DNA from: Bacillota bacterium
Lineage (GTDB): Bacteria; Bacillota; Clostridia; Lachnospirales; Lachnospiraceae
Length of the DNA stretch: 27,536 nt
NCBI GenBank assembly: GCA_023398615.1
Contig: JAEWSD010000100.1
Location: 1 to 27,536 of the forward strand
Direction of reading: 5' to 3'
The first letter of the stretch is position 1; the number at the start of each line of letters is the position of its first letter. The translations under genes were made by a program, and so were the position numbers. The notes under the pieces were generated by a model. It was not told where the DNA came from and did not search any database. It was given only the letters and a program-made list of their open reading frames with translations. Below, piece after piece: positions 8,086-15,836 of the stretch.

Positions 8086-8121
8086 CCCATCTGCTTCATA
8101 ATGAAATCATTCAAAGATGGG
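8086..8121 (+). promoter_or_regulatory. Hairpin that may mask the SD of the small IS ORF
   Basis: CCCATCT (8086-8092) pairs with AGATGGG (8115-8121), with an inner TTCAT/ATGAA stem at 8095-8105. The SD GGGAGG spans 8119-8124, so three of its bases would be paired. Translation of the 59-aa ORF could be coupled to ribosomes finishing the transposase nearby. Confidence 0.45.
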
Positions 8122-8131
8122 AGGCATTTCA

Positions 8132-8311
8132 ATGGATCCAAAACAACTAGAGGAACTCAGGCAAAAATATATCAAAAATCCTCCGGAAGGAATGACTGCT
8201 AAGCTTGTCAGGAACATGACGGATTCCGATCTACTCGACATGCATTACTTTCTTATTGAGGATGATGACCTTGAGGATGACGAATTTGAAGAAGGGTTTT
8301 ATATCTTCTAG
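8132..8311 (+). CDS. Small acidic protein of the IS91-like element
   Basis: A 59-aa ORF located 54 bp after the transposase stop. It begins MDPKQLEELRQKYIKNPPEG and ends in a strongly acidic stretch, IEDDDLEDDEFEEGFYIF. The frame opens at 8117, but GGGAGG (8119-8124) fits the ATG at 8132. I do not recognise a domain. The acidic tail could mimic DNA or bind the basic transposase, which is speculation. Its place inside the proposed element limits suggests it travels with the transposase. Confidence 0.6.
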   Translation: MDPKQLEELRQKYIKNPPEGMTAKLVRNMTDSDLLDMHYFLIEDDDLEDDEFEEGFYIF

Positions 8312-8356
8312 CAATATCGTCTGTTTCTCATACCTACTTTCAGCAGGCCTTTTCAT

Positions 8357-8470
8357 TATTAGGAGTGCTCCTACGGAGCACTTTCCTAATATACAAGAAA
8401 GAGTTTGCCAAGGGCAAACTCTCGCGCCGAGCGCGGCCGGCTTTGCCGGTAAAATTCCTAAGCTTTGCTT
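8357..8470 (+). repeat. Array of five short hairpins with 3-nt loops
   Basis: Consecutive perfect or near-perfect stems lie at 8357-8391 (inner 8 bp, loop TAC, 2-nt bulge, outer 7 bp), 8400-8422 (10 bp, loop AAG), 8423-8435 (5 bp, loop CGA), 8437-8449 (CCGGC, loop TTT) and 8460-8470 (AAGC, loop TTT). They fill the stretch between the small acidic ORF and the right end of the IS. This may be the replication-origin end of the element or a structured RNA carried with it. The 307 bp between 8311 and the tRNA hold no other gene. Confidence 0.6.
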
Positions 8471-8483
8471 TTTAAGCTTTTCG

Positions 8484-8517
8484 TGCTGAGTGCGCACCCA
8501 TAGCGGAGCGCTTTTTT
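8484..8517 (+). terminator. Terminator-like end of the IS (rightward)
   Basis: AGTGC (8489-8493) can pair with GCGCT (8508-8512), leading directly into six T residues at 8512-8517. The stem is short and includes a G-U pair, but the position at the right end of the element fits a stop for rightward transcripts. Confidence 0.45.
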
Positions 8518-8572
8518 ATTTCATAGGATTATTGTACTTTAGCACGTCACCGTAACAAGGTATTTTCTATGA

Positions 8573-8608
8573 AATAAAAAAGCCCTATAGCCATTAAGCT
8601 ATAAGACT
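8573..8608 (-). terminator. Terminator of tRNA-Trp
   Basis: On the minus strand, an 11-bp stem with G-U pairs (arms 8608-8598 and 8591-8581) closes a 6-nt loop and runs into U residues at 8580-8576. It lies ten bases past the tRNA 3' end. Confidence 0.8.
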
Positions 8609-8618
8609 CTTTGAAGAA

Positions 8619-8689
8619 CAGGGGTTAAGGGATTCGAACCCCTATGAACGGTTTTGGAGACCGGCATGCTACCATTGCATCAAACCCCT
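8619..8689 (-). tRNA. tRNA-Trp (anticodon CCA)
   Basis: A 71-nt cloverleaf. The acceptor stem is AGGGGTT/AACCCCT with discriminator G. The D arm is ATGC-loop-GCAT, the anticodon loop CTCCAAA has anticodon CCA, and the T loop is TTCGAAT. The 3' CCA is not encoded. The outermost anticodon-stem pair (27-43) is a C-U mismatch; everything else is regular. It stands alone between the IS91-like element and the chemoreceptor-like gene. Confidence 0.95.
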
Positions 8690-8722
8690 ATGCGTCGTAG
8701 CCATAATCAATAATGCCTTTAT

Positions 8723-8751
8723 ATCTTACAATGAATTGTATTAATTGTCAA
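8723..8751 (-). promoter_or_regulatory. Promoter of tRNA-Trp
   Basis: On the minus strand, TTGACA (8751-8746) and TAAGAT (8728-8723) are 17 bp apart, with the start near 8716 and a leader of about 27 nt. An 8-bp inverted repeat, TACGACGC (8776-8783) with GCGTCGTA (8692-8699), brackets the promoter. Confidence 0.7.
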
Positions 8752-8841
8752 GAAAATTTTAAGAAATGTTCCCTTTACGACGCCTTTGTCTCGAAATGTA
8801 TATAATGCACATCATCATCTAAAATCTATTATTCACAAAAA

Positions 8842-9552
8842 TTATTCCGGCTGTACGGCTTCTGTTCCGTCAGAAATAAGAGCCATGTTTTCAATTGCCT
8901 TCCTCGCATTGTCCGTAACATCTCTCTGATAAGCAATTTCATGTTCCATATTGCGTGAAACATCATTAGATATGTATGCGGCCTCTAATATTTTTTGAAA
9001 TACGGTTTTCACATCACTTACCATTGCATTCTGCTGTTCCACAGTTTTATAGATATTATTCATTGCTTCAACCGTTTCCGATACAAAGGACTGAATGGAT
9101 TCAATGGTCTCGGAGATTTCCTTGGATGATTTCGAAGACTGGGAAGCAAGATTCCTTACTTCGCCTGCCACGACAGCAAATCCGCGCCCCTGTTCACCGG
9201 CTCTGGCCGCCTCAATGGAAGCATTTAACGACAGCATGTTTGTCTTATTTGAGATACCCGCAATAACACTTGCAAATCCGGCTATCATTCTGGATAGGTT
9301 CTCCATCTGAATTATATTCTTTGATGAATTCTCAACTGCCGTATTCAGTGTCTTAATTTTATCCAGAAGCTCGTCCACACACTGAATTCCGTCCTTCACC
9401 AAATTAAGGGAGGTATCCGAGCTGTTAATCGCATCAAATGCGTTCTTTTCAACGGTTAATTGAGATGAGTCCAATTGCTCCATAATCGCAGACAATTCCG
9501 CCATGTTATGAATGTTGTATTTCTGTTCTGCCTGTACCGTATTACTTTCCAT
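8842..9552 (-). CDS. Soluble methyl-accepting chemotaxis-type signalling protein
   Basis: A 236-aa protein made almost wholly of the receptor signalling domain. The highly conserved hairpin tip reads NMLSLNASIEAARAGEQGRGFAVVAGEVRNLA (landmarks IEAARAGEQGRGFAVV and GEVRNLA), at about residues 105-140, flanked by long heptad helices. There is no membrane segment, no HAMP and no recognisable sensor; the first 75 residues are helical. It would act in the cytoplasm, contacting CheA/CheW, or serve another coiled-coil signalling role. The ATG follows GAAAGAGG. Its leader shares 26 identical bases with that of clpC. No che genes are nearby. Confidence 0.88.
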   Translation of the reverse strand: MESNTVQAEQKYNIHNMAELSAIMEQLDSSQLTVEKNAFDAINSSDTSLNLVKDGIQCVDELLDKIKTLNTAVENSSKNIIQMENLSRMIAGFASVIAGISNKTNMLSLNASIEAARAGEQGRGFAVVAGEVRNLASQSSKSSKEISETIESIQSFVSETVEAMNNIYKTVEQQNAMVSDVKTVFQKILEAAYISNDVSRNMEHEIAYQRDVTDNARKAIENMALISDGTEAVQPE

Positions 9553-9554
9553 AT

Positions 9555-9580
9555 TAACCTCTTTCCTGCATATTCAACCT
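9555..9580 (-). repeat. 26-bp leader repeat, copy upstream of the MCP gene
   Basis: Identical over 26 bp to 14193-14218 in the clpC leader. It includes the SD and begins three bases before the start codon. In sense orientation it starts AGGTTGAATATGCAGG and continues GAAAGAGGTTA. Weaker similarity extends about 20 nt further upstream. Confidence 0.9.
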
Positions 9581-9724
9581 GTCCTCAAGTTAAATAGCGC
9601 TTAAAATTCGCAGCCGGAAAAACCTGCTTTCCAGCCTGACTTTCTTCCTCTTACGTAACACATCCTTTGTAATCAAACGGCAACCCTGAATATTCCTGCA
9701 CATTTCCCACAGATTCCAAGTCTG

Positions 9725-11074
9725 TCAGGTTATGCATTCCACTAACTCCCGGATGTTTCTTACTCCAATTAACTCAATCTTTGAATTCTTGCAATTTTCT
9801 TTGTTCACCTGCGGCAGAATGCACCTGCCAAATCCCATCTTCTCGGCCTCAAGCACCCGCTGCTCCGCCATATTTACCGCCCGTATCTCACCGGTCAGCC
9901 CGATTTCGCCAAAACACACGGTATCACTGTTAAGTGCCCGGTTCCGGTAGCTGGACAGAATAGCCATTACTATGGCAAGGTCTAAAGCCGGCTCGTTAAT
10001 TTTCATTCCTCCGGCAACATTGATATAGGCATCCATTCCTGACATTTGGATTCCCAGACGCTTCTCCAACACGGCCATTAACAGGTTAACCCTGTTATAA
10101 TCGGTGCCTGCCGCGGTTCTTCTCGGCATGTTAAAGTTTGTCTGACAGATTAAGGCCTGCACCTCCACAAGGATTGTTCTTGTGCCTTCCAGGGAAGCCG
10201 TTACCACGGAACCCGGTTCTTCCTCAGGTTTCCCCTGGAGCATAAATTCCGACGGATTGCTTACCTCCGCCAAGCCGTCATCCCGCATCTCAAACACACC
10301 AATTTCATTGGTGGAACCAAAACGGTTCTTCACTGCCCTGAGAATACGGTAAGAGGCTTTGCTTTCTCCCTCAAAATACAGCACGGTATCCACCATATGC
10401 TCCAGCACTCTTGGCCCTGCCACGACTCCTTCCTTGGTCACATGTCCTACGATAAACACGGTAACTCCCGTTCCCTTGGCCAAATGCATGAGGGTGCCCG
10501 TACTTTCCCTTACCTGACTGACACTTCCGGGAGCGGCCCCGATATCCTCCTTGAACATCGTCTGGATGGAGTCTATGATTACGATCTCCGGCAGTAATTT
10601 ATGAATAGTCTCTTCAATACTGTCCAGATTCGTTTCACAAAGGAGCAGCAATTCGCCTTCGAATCTGCCCAGCCTTTCCGCACGCATTTTAATCTGCCTT
10701 AACGATTCCTCGCCGGATATGTAGAGTATCTTTAAGCTCCTGGACGATAATTCACGGCACATCTGCAGCAACAATGTGGATTTACCGATACCCGGATCAC
10801 CGCCGACTAATACTAAGGAACCTTTGACAATGCCGCCACCCAAAACACGGTCGAATTCTTCCATCCCGGTCATGGTTCGCTCATCCTCGGAAGCCGCTAC
10901 CTCCGAGAGCAATTCCGGTTCCGAGGATCGAGCCCGCACACCCGAAGAAGCTTTCTTCACTACAGGCTCTTCCACAAAGGTATCCCATTGCTTACAGCCC
11001 GGACACTGGCCCAGCCATTTTGAAGACTCATAACCGCATTCCCTGCAAAAAAAAACTGATTTGTTTTTTGCCAT
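9725..11074 (-). CDS. radA: DNA repair protein RadA (Sms)
   Basis: A 449-aa RecA-like ATPase that promotes branch migration during recombinational repair. The N-terminal zinc finger is C10/C13 and C24/C27, Walker A is GDPGIGKST at 92-100, and the RadA-specific KNRFG motif is at 249-253. The C-terminal third is the Lon-protease-like domain. The open frame extends to 11128, but GGAGGAAGTG directly precedes the ATG at 11074, which yields the usual MAKNKSVFFC start. Downstream of clpC is a familiar place for radA in Bacillota. Here a 137-aa gene lies between them. Confidence 0.97.
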   Translation of the reverse strand: MAKNKSVFFCRECGYESSKWLGQCPGCKQWDTFVEEPVVKKASSGVRARSSEPELLSEVAASEDERTMTGMEEFDRVLGGGIVKGSLVLVGGDPGIGKSTLLLQMCRELSSRSLKILYISGEESLRQIKMRAERLGRFEGELLLLCETNLDSIEETIHKLLPEIVIIDSIQTMFKEDIGAAPGSVSQVRESTGTLMHLAKGTGVTVFIVGHVTKEGVVAGPRVLEHMVDTVLYFEGESKASYRILRAVKNRFGSTNEIGVFEMRDDGLAEVSNPSEFMLQGKPEEEPGSVVTASLEGTRTILVEVQALICQTNFNMPRRTAAGTDYNRVNLLMAVLEKRLGIQMSGMDAYINVAGGMKINEPALDLAIVMAILSSYRNRALNSDTVCFGEIGLTGEIRAVNMAEQRVLEAEKMGFGRCILPQVNKENCKNSKIELIGVRNIRELVECIT

Positions 11075-11188
11075 CACTTCCTCCGTACAAAAGCAAAGAG
11101 AACCATCCTGGGGACTATAAATTCCCAAAACAGTTCCCTGCTTAAATTGAAATTAATTTCTTTATTGCTTATGATTTTGTTTCCCGAT

Positions 11189-11602
11189 TTATAATTTCAC
11201 AATCCTGATACCTGATTTACTGTTCTCTTCCAGCTCCACACTTAGCATAAGCTTTCCGCCCAGATTCGTTTTCATCTTGCCTACGTTTGTATCGTTAATA
11301 AATATCTTATATTCCTTCTCCGGCTCAAGCTCCAGGGTAATCTCCGCATCCTTAGGACCTTCAACGGTAAATGTAAATTCTTTCTCGTTAACCAGAAGAT
11401 TTTCGACTACTGTTCCCGGAACGGATTCGTATACGAACAGCCCGTTTCTCTCCAGCTTCGTAATATCCTTAAACGTCTTTACTTTATATAAATCACCGTC
11501 ATGTTCAAAATCAGCCACCTTTGATTTCGTAGCCAAATTATAGTTCCCAAAACTGATTGTCCCATTACTTTCTTCACGTATTAATTCTTCAATGACTGCC
11601 AT
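11189..11602 (-). CDS. Conserved hypothetical protein between clpC and radA
   Basis: A 137-aa protein of unknown function. It is predicted to be mostly beta strand, with charged surface and no membrane segment, signal peptide or cysteine. The C-terminal half (EGPKDAEITLELEPEKEYKI onward, ending SGIRIVKL) looks like a beta-sandwich. I recall similar proteins in Lachnospiraceae annotated as 'endosialidase', but no catalytic residues support that and I regard the name as doubtful. The ATG follows AGGAGGG. It lies 143 bp after clpC and 114 bp before radA, all on the same strand, suggesting a link to the stress/repair cluster. Confidence 0.75.
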   Translation of the reverse strand: MAVIEELIREESNGTISFGNYNLATKSKVADFEHDGDLYKVKTFKDITKLERNGLFVYESVPGTVVENLLVNEKEFTFTVEGPKDAEITLELEPEKEYKIFINDTNVGKMKTNLGGKLMLSVELEENSKSGIRIVKL

Positions 11603-11745
11603 TTTTTATACCCTCCTAGTTTCGTTAAATACCTAATCCGCTAAAACTCCTATTCATTTAATGGAACATAGATAAGCCTGCTAAGCTATCTCTATTATAT
11701 AATATTTACATAACAATATCTACAACTATCTGCACAAGTTTTGAA

Positions 11746-14190
11746 TTATTTGCGTGAAATAACAACTTTTTTGTCAACCAGCTTGAAATCTACGGAATCC
11801 CCCTGATGTATATTTCCTTCCAAAATCCCTTCGGCAAGAGTATCTTCAATATTCGTCTGTATTGCCCTGCGAAGCGGTCTTGCGCCATAATTCTGGTCAA
11901 ATCCCACCTCGGCAATGTGATCAATAATCTCATCCCCGACCTCTACCATTATATTCATCTGCTGCTTTGAGCGTTTCGTGATGGAGTTTAACATGATCCG
12001 GACAATACTCTTAATATTCTCTTTCGTTAACGAATGGAAGACGATGATTTCATCAATACGGTTGATGAATTCAGGCTTAAAGATTCGTTTTACCTCCTCC
12101 ATGACACCTGCCTTCATTTTTTTATAATCTTCCTTTTCATCGGAGACGGAGGCAAACCCCAGTTGCTTCGGTGATATAATCCTTTGCGCCCCGGCATTGG
12201 AGGTCATTATGATGACCGTATTCTTAAAGCTGACTTTTCTTCCCTGAGCATCGGTTATATGGCCGTCATCCAATACCTGCAAAAGGATATTAAAGATATC
12301 GGGATGCGCTTTCTCCACCTCGTCAAACAGAATTACGGAGTAAGGATTCTGTCTTACCTTTTCACTAAGCTGCCCGCCCTCGTCATAACCGACATAGCCC
12401 GGCGGTGATCCGATGAGCTTTGAGACACTGTGCTTTTCCATATATTCCGACATATCTACACGGATCATTGCATTTTCACTGCCAAACATGGCTTCCGCCA
12501 AGGTCTTCGAAAGCTCGGTCTTACCGACACCGGTAGGCCCCAGGAACAGGAAGGAACCAATTGGCCTGTTCGGGTCTTTCAGTCCCACACGGCCCCGGCG
12601 AATCGCCTTTGCCACTGCTAAAACCGCTTCCTCCTGCCCGATAACTCTTTCATGAAGAATGCTCTCAAGATTAATTAATCTTTCACTTTCTTCTTCCGCC
12701 AGTTTTTTAACCGGTATTTTTGTCCAGCTGGATATGATATCGGCAATCTCGTTTTCTCCGACAATCAGCATGGTATCCTGCTTTTCCTTTTCAGAACGCA
12801 CCTGGAGCAAATTAATCCGGTTCGTTAGTTCCTCCTGCTGCTTTTTTATCTCTCCTGCTCTTTCATAAGCTTCGTTCTTAATTGCAAGCTCCTTTTCCGC
12901 TTCCAGCTCGGCAACCTGGTTTTCCAGCTCCTTAAGCTCCGGTGACGCGATATAGGTACTGAGACGTACCTTGGAGGCCGCTTCATCCATCAGGTCGATT
13001 GCCTTGTCGGGCAGATAACGGTCATTAATATACCGGCTTGACATTTTTACTGCCGCAACCAATGCATCATCCGTAATTTTCACCTGGTGATGCGCTTCGT
13101 AGCTGTCCCTTAAGCCTTTTAATATCAGAATCGCTTCCTCTTCGGAAGGCTCTTCGATCACTACCGGCTGGAAACGGCGTTCCAGAGCGGCATCCTTCTC
13201 GATATATTTGCGGTACTCCTCCCGTGTGGTCGCACCGATTAACTGCAATTCCCCTCTGGCAAGAGAGGGCTTTAATATATTCGAGGCATCGATGGCACCT
13301 TCCGCGCCGCCGGCACCAATAATCGTGTGAATCTCATCGAGGAACAGCAATACGTTACCGTCATTCATAACTTCGCTGATTACCTTTTTAATTCGTTCCT
13401 CGAATTCCCCTCTGTATTTTGAACCTGCAATCATGCCGGACAGGTCCAGTGTCAGCACCCGCTTATCCTTAATAATATCCGGGATATTTCCTTCCACAAT
13501 CTTGATAGCCAGTCCTTCGGCAATCGCCGTCTTACCGACGCCGGGTTCTCCAACCAGGCATGGATTATTTTTGGTTCTTCTGCTCAGAATCTGTATGACA
13601 CGCTGGATTTCCGTTTCCCTGCCGATTACGGGGTCCAGCTTGCCTTCCCTTGCATATTCGGTTAAGTCCCTGCTGTACTGGTCCAAGGTCGGGGTACTGG
13701 ATCTGGCTTTAGCCTTGCTTTTATTTGCCGTATATTCGTTCTTGGCGGCATTCATATCCGCACCGATTGCCGTCAGGATATCCACATAAAGCTTTTGTAC
13801 GTTGATGCCGAGGGTATTCAGCAGCCTGACCGCAATGCAGTCTGTCTCTTTAATTAACGCAATCAGTATATGCTCCGTTCCGACCTGCTGTGTTTTCAAA
13901 CGGTATGCTTCCTTTATGCTTTGGTCCAGGATACGCTTTGCCCTTGGGGTAAATCCGTCCACTTCTACCGCTTCCATCGTTGTGCTCGGAGCGATTAACT
14001 GATTTACCAGCTCAATGACTTTATCCACTTGAACTCCGTTCTTTTCCAATATCGTAGACGCTACCCCATCTGCCTCCAGTAAACCGATCAACAGATGCTC
14101 GGTTCCCACATAATTATGGGATAATTTATATGCAACCTCAGTAGCAAAAGAAATTGCCGCTCTTGCACTTTCCGTAAATTTATCATTCAT
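11746..14190 (-). CDS. clpC: ClpC, AAA+ unfoldase of the Clp protease
   Basis: An 814-aa Hsp100 ATPase that unfolds substrates, including arginine-phosphorylated proteins, for ClpP. The N-domain is a double Clp repeat (about 1-145). D1 has Walker A GEPGVGKT at 214-221 and Walker B LFLDEIHTI. The middle coiled-coil with a UVR-like segment is at about 410-470. D2 has Walker A GPTGVGKT near 550, then VILFDEVEKAHPD. The C-terminal D2 small domain is complete. The length is typical of ClpC, and the M-domain separates it from ClpE and ClpB. The ATG follows GAAAGAGG within the 26-bp leader repeat. It sits 67 bp after mcsB in the presumed operon. Confidence 0.97.
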   Translation of the reverse strand: MNDKFTESARAAISFATEVAYKLSHNYVGTEHLLIGLLEADGVASTILEKNGVQVDKVIELVNQLIAPSTTMEAVEVDGFTPRAKRILDQSIKEAYRLKTQQVGTEHILIALIKETDCIAVRLLNTLGINVQKLYVDILTAIGADMNAAKNEYTANKSKAKARSSTPTLDQYSRDLTEYAREGKLDPVIGRETEIQRVIQILSRRTKNNPCLVGEPGVGKTAIAEGLAIKIVEGNIPDIIKDKRVLTLDLSGMIAGSKYRGEFEERIKKVISEVMNDGNVLLFLDEIHTIIGAGGAEGAIDASNILKPSLARGELQLIGATTREEYRKYIEKDAALERRFQPVVIEEPSEEEAILILKGLRDSYEAHHQVKITDDALVAAVKMSSRYINDRYLPDKAIDLMDEAASKVRLSTYIASPELKELENQVAELEAEKELAIKNEAYERAGEIKKQQEELTNRINLLQVRSEKEKQDTMLIVGENEIADIISSWTKIPVKKLAEEESERLINLESILHERVIGQEEAVLAVAKAIRRGRVGLKDPNRPIGSFLFLGPTGVGKTELSKTLAEAMFGSENAMIRVDMSEYMEKHSVSKLIGSPPGYVGYDEGGQLSEKVRQNPYSVILFDEVEKAHPDIFNILLQVLDDGHITDAQGRKVSFKNTVIIMTSNAGAQRIISPKQLGFASVSDEKEDYKKMKAGVMEEVKRIFKPEFINRIDEIIVFHSLTKENIKSIVRIMLNSITKRSKQQMNIMVEVGDEIIDHIAEVGFDQNYGARPLRRAIQTNIEDTLAEGILEGNIHQGDSVDFKLVDKKVVISRK

Positions 14191-14192
14191 AG

Positions 14193-14218
14193 TAACCTCT
14201 TTCCTGCATATTCAACCT
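14193..14218 (-). repeat. 26-bp leader repeat, copy upstream of clpC
   Basis: Identical to 9555-9580 in front of the MCP-type gene. It contains the SD of clpC. An ATG inside it (sense ATATGCAGG) could start a tiny leader peptide that overlaps the clpC start codon. Confidence 0.9.
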
Positions 14219-14257
14219 ATTGCAAATTGAATCATGCGTATTTAATAATAACCCTGT

Positions 14258-15298
14258 TTACTGTTTACTGATGTCGGGTAATTTCTTGCGGATATAATCC
14301 GCTCTGTACTTATCCCTTTGCACACTTCCGACGTTTTTGTCCAGGTTGCTTTGCAGGTTACCCGGCTGAATCTCCATCATCAGTTCATGGACATTATAAT
14401 TTTCTCCAAGCTGTATGAGTTTCAAATCCATTCCCAGCTTTAACTGTGCCAGCAGCGTCATTGCATCACTTGACGAAAGAAGCTTTGCATACTTTAAAAC
14501 ACCGTAGGAACGATGTACCTTATCCTCTATTTCGTCATAGCTGTTGGTAAGGATATAGTCTCTCTGCCTTCTTTCCTGCTTCATTACCTGTTCCACGATG
14601 CGGTTCAGGTTGTCAATAATCTCACGTTCCGTACTTCCCAGTGTCTTCTGATTCGATATCTGGTACAAGCTTCCGACACTTTTCGTAGCTTCTCCGTAGG
14701 TACCTCTCAGAGCAATCCCGTATTGGCCCAGTTCTTCTGCCAGTTTAATGATTTTTCCTGCCGCCGTCAGCGCGGGAAGAAATACCATATAGGAAGCACG
14801 AAGTCCGGTGCCCACGTTTGTAGGGCAGGCGGTCAGATATCCGTACTGCTCGTGGTAGGCAAAGCCAAGAACCTCATTTGCTATATCATCGATCTCATTT
14901 GCCGTCCGAAAAGCCTCCGCAATATTCATACCACCCGTGATGGACTGGATACGCAGATGATCCTCTTCATTGATCATGATGCTTATTTTCTCATCTTCAG
15001 ACAGGATCAGGCCCGTGCTCTGCTTCTTCTCAACCAGCAACGGACTGATGATATGTCTTTCCACCATTGCGGTTTTATCCGTATCCGAAAGCATATCGAC
15101 ATTGCAGCTGAAGAACTTCTTGCCTGACTGTTCCTCCATTGTACTGCTGGCTTCCTTCGCTTCCTTCACCATCTCGGTTGCCTGCTGCTCCGACAGCTTC
15201 GGTGAAAACGGATATTTCTTAAGATTCCGCGCAAGTCTTATCCTGCTGGAGATTACAACATCATTATTCTTGGCAGACTCTTTATACCATTTAACCAT
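14258..15298 (-). CDS. mcsB: Protein-arginine kinase McsB
   Basis: A 346-aa phosphagen-kinase-like enzyme that phosphorylates arginines on damaged proteins and marks them for ClpC-ClpP. Nucleotide-binding arginines lie in SSRIRLARN (17-25). The substrate loop has EEDH at 111-114. The conserved cysteine block is ACPTNVGTGLRAS, with C158. The C-terminal phospho-arginine receptor motif RDKYRA is at 328-333, matching the RDxxRA allosteric site. All expected landmarks are intact. The ATG overlaps the last 8 bp of mcsA, so translation is coupled to its activator. Confidence 0.96.
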   Translation of the reverse strand: MVKWYKESAKNNDVVISSRIRLARNLKKYPFSPKLSEQQATEMVKEAKEASSTMEEQSGKKFFSCNVDMLSDTDKTAMVERHIISPLLVEKKQSTGLILSEDEKISIMINEEDHLRIQSITGGMNIAEAFRTANEIDDIANEVLGFAYHEQYGYLTACPTNVGTGLRASYMVFLPALTAAGKIIKLAEELGQYGIALRGTYGEATKSVGSLYQISNQKTLGSTEREIIDNLNRIVEQVMKQERRQRDYILTNSYDEIEDKVHRSYGVLKYAKLLSSSDAMTLLAQLKLGMDLKLIQLGENYNVHELMMEIQPGNLQSNLDKNVGSVQRDKYRADYIRKKLPDISKQ

Positions 15299-15836
15299 GC
15301 TGTATCTCCTCCTTTTTCAGATCCCGGATCCTGTCCCTGATCTTTGCAGCCTCTTCAAATTCCTCTTTTTCAATGGCATCCTGAAGCCGGATCGATAATT
15401 TATCTATTTCCGATAATTCCTTAATGATCTTATCCGTTTTACTCTCAAACCCTTTCGGTTTCTTGCCGATATGGGTATCCGAACCCTGTATGCTCTTAAT
15501 GCTTTTCTCCAATACCTTTTGGAAGCTGTCATAGCACTTGTCACATCCGAACTTGCCCAGGCGCATGAATTCCGAGTAGGTCATTCCGCAGCCTTTGCAG
15601 CATATCTCCTTTTCCTTCGGTTCCGATTCATGTGCATTGGAACCGTAATAGTTTCCAAGGATAGTAGATAAAAGATTTCCCAAGGTGAACTCCTGATTCA
15701 TTATAGATGTTCCCATTTGAAAAGAAGTATATTCAGCAGCACATTCTTCACATAAATGCTGTTCTTTCATTTCCCCGTTAATGATTTCCGTATAATAAAT
15801 CTTCGCTTCGTTTTTCTTGCATTTATCGCATAACAT
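15291..15836 (-). CDS. mcsA: McsA, zinc-finger activator of McsB
   Basis: A 181-aa adaptor and activator of the arginine kinase. Two zinc sites are visible: C3/C6 with C29/C32, and C80/C83 with C98/C101. The C-terminal UVR motif is at about 140-175 (LQDAIEKEEFEEAAKIRDRIRDLK) and probably binds ClpC/McsB. The ATG follows AGGAGGTG. Its last 8 bp overlap mcsB. In Bacillus the gene upstream is ctsR; here it is a GntR-type regulator. Confidence 0.93.
   Translation of the reverse strand: MLCDKCKKNEAKIYYTEIINGEMKEQHLCEECAAEYTSFQMGTSIMNQEFTLGNLLSTILGNYYGSNAHESEPKEKEICCKGCGMTYSEFMRLGKFGCDKCYDSFQKVLEKSIKSIQGSDTHIGKKPKGFESKTDKIIKELSEIDKLSIRLQDAIEKEEFEEAAKIRDRIRDLKKEEIQHG

Larger units (their letters stand above)
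6815..8525 (+). mobile_element. IS91-like (HUH/Y2) insertion element, proposed limits
   Basis: This contains an IS91-family transposase and a small acidic ORF. The proposed ends are 15-bp inverted repeats, TATGAAATAAAAAAG at 6815-6829 and its reverse complement at 8511-8525, each followed inward by a G+C hairpin. A third copy in direct orientation lies at 8568-8582, in the terminator of tRNA-Trp. CAAGGT occurs at 6800-6805 and 8556-8561, and CAAG is one of the known IS91 target tetranucleotides, so the right limit could instead be 8555. No target duplication is seen, as expected for this family. Limits are tentative; the element itself is well supported. Confidence 0.6.

Noticed and set aside
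8553..8563. GTAACAAGGTA resembles the 3' end of 16S rRNA.
   Set aside because: Only 11 bases match and the flanks do not; there is no rRNA structure.
9590..9703. A 37-codon minus-strand ORF encoding a very basic peptide between radA and the MCP-type gene.
   Set aside because: Weak SD and no recognisable similarity; length and composition are compatible with chance.
11603..11745. Terminator or promoter between clpC and the 137-aa gene.
   Set aside because: An AGATA/TATCT-type imperfect hairpin exists but has no U-tract, and no promoter with good spacing could be settled in this AT-rich gap.
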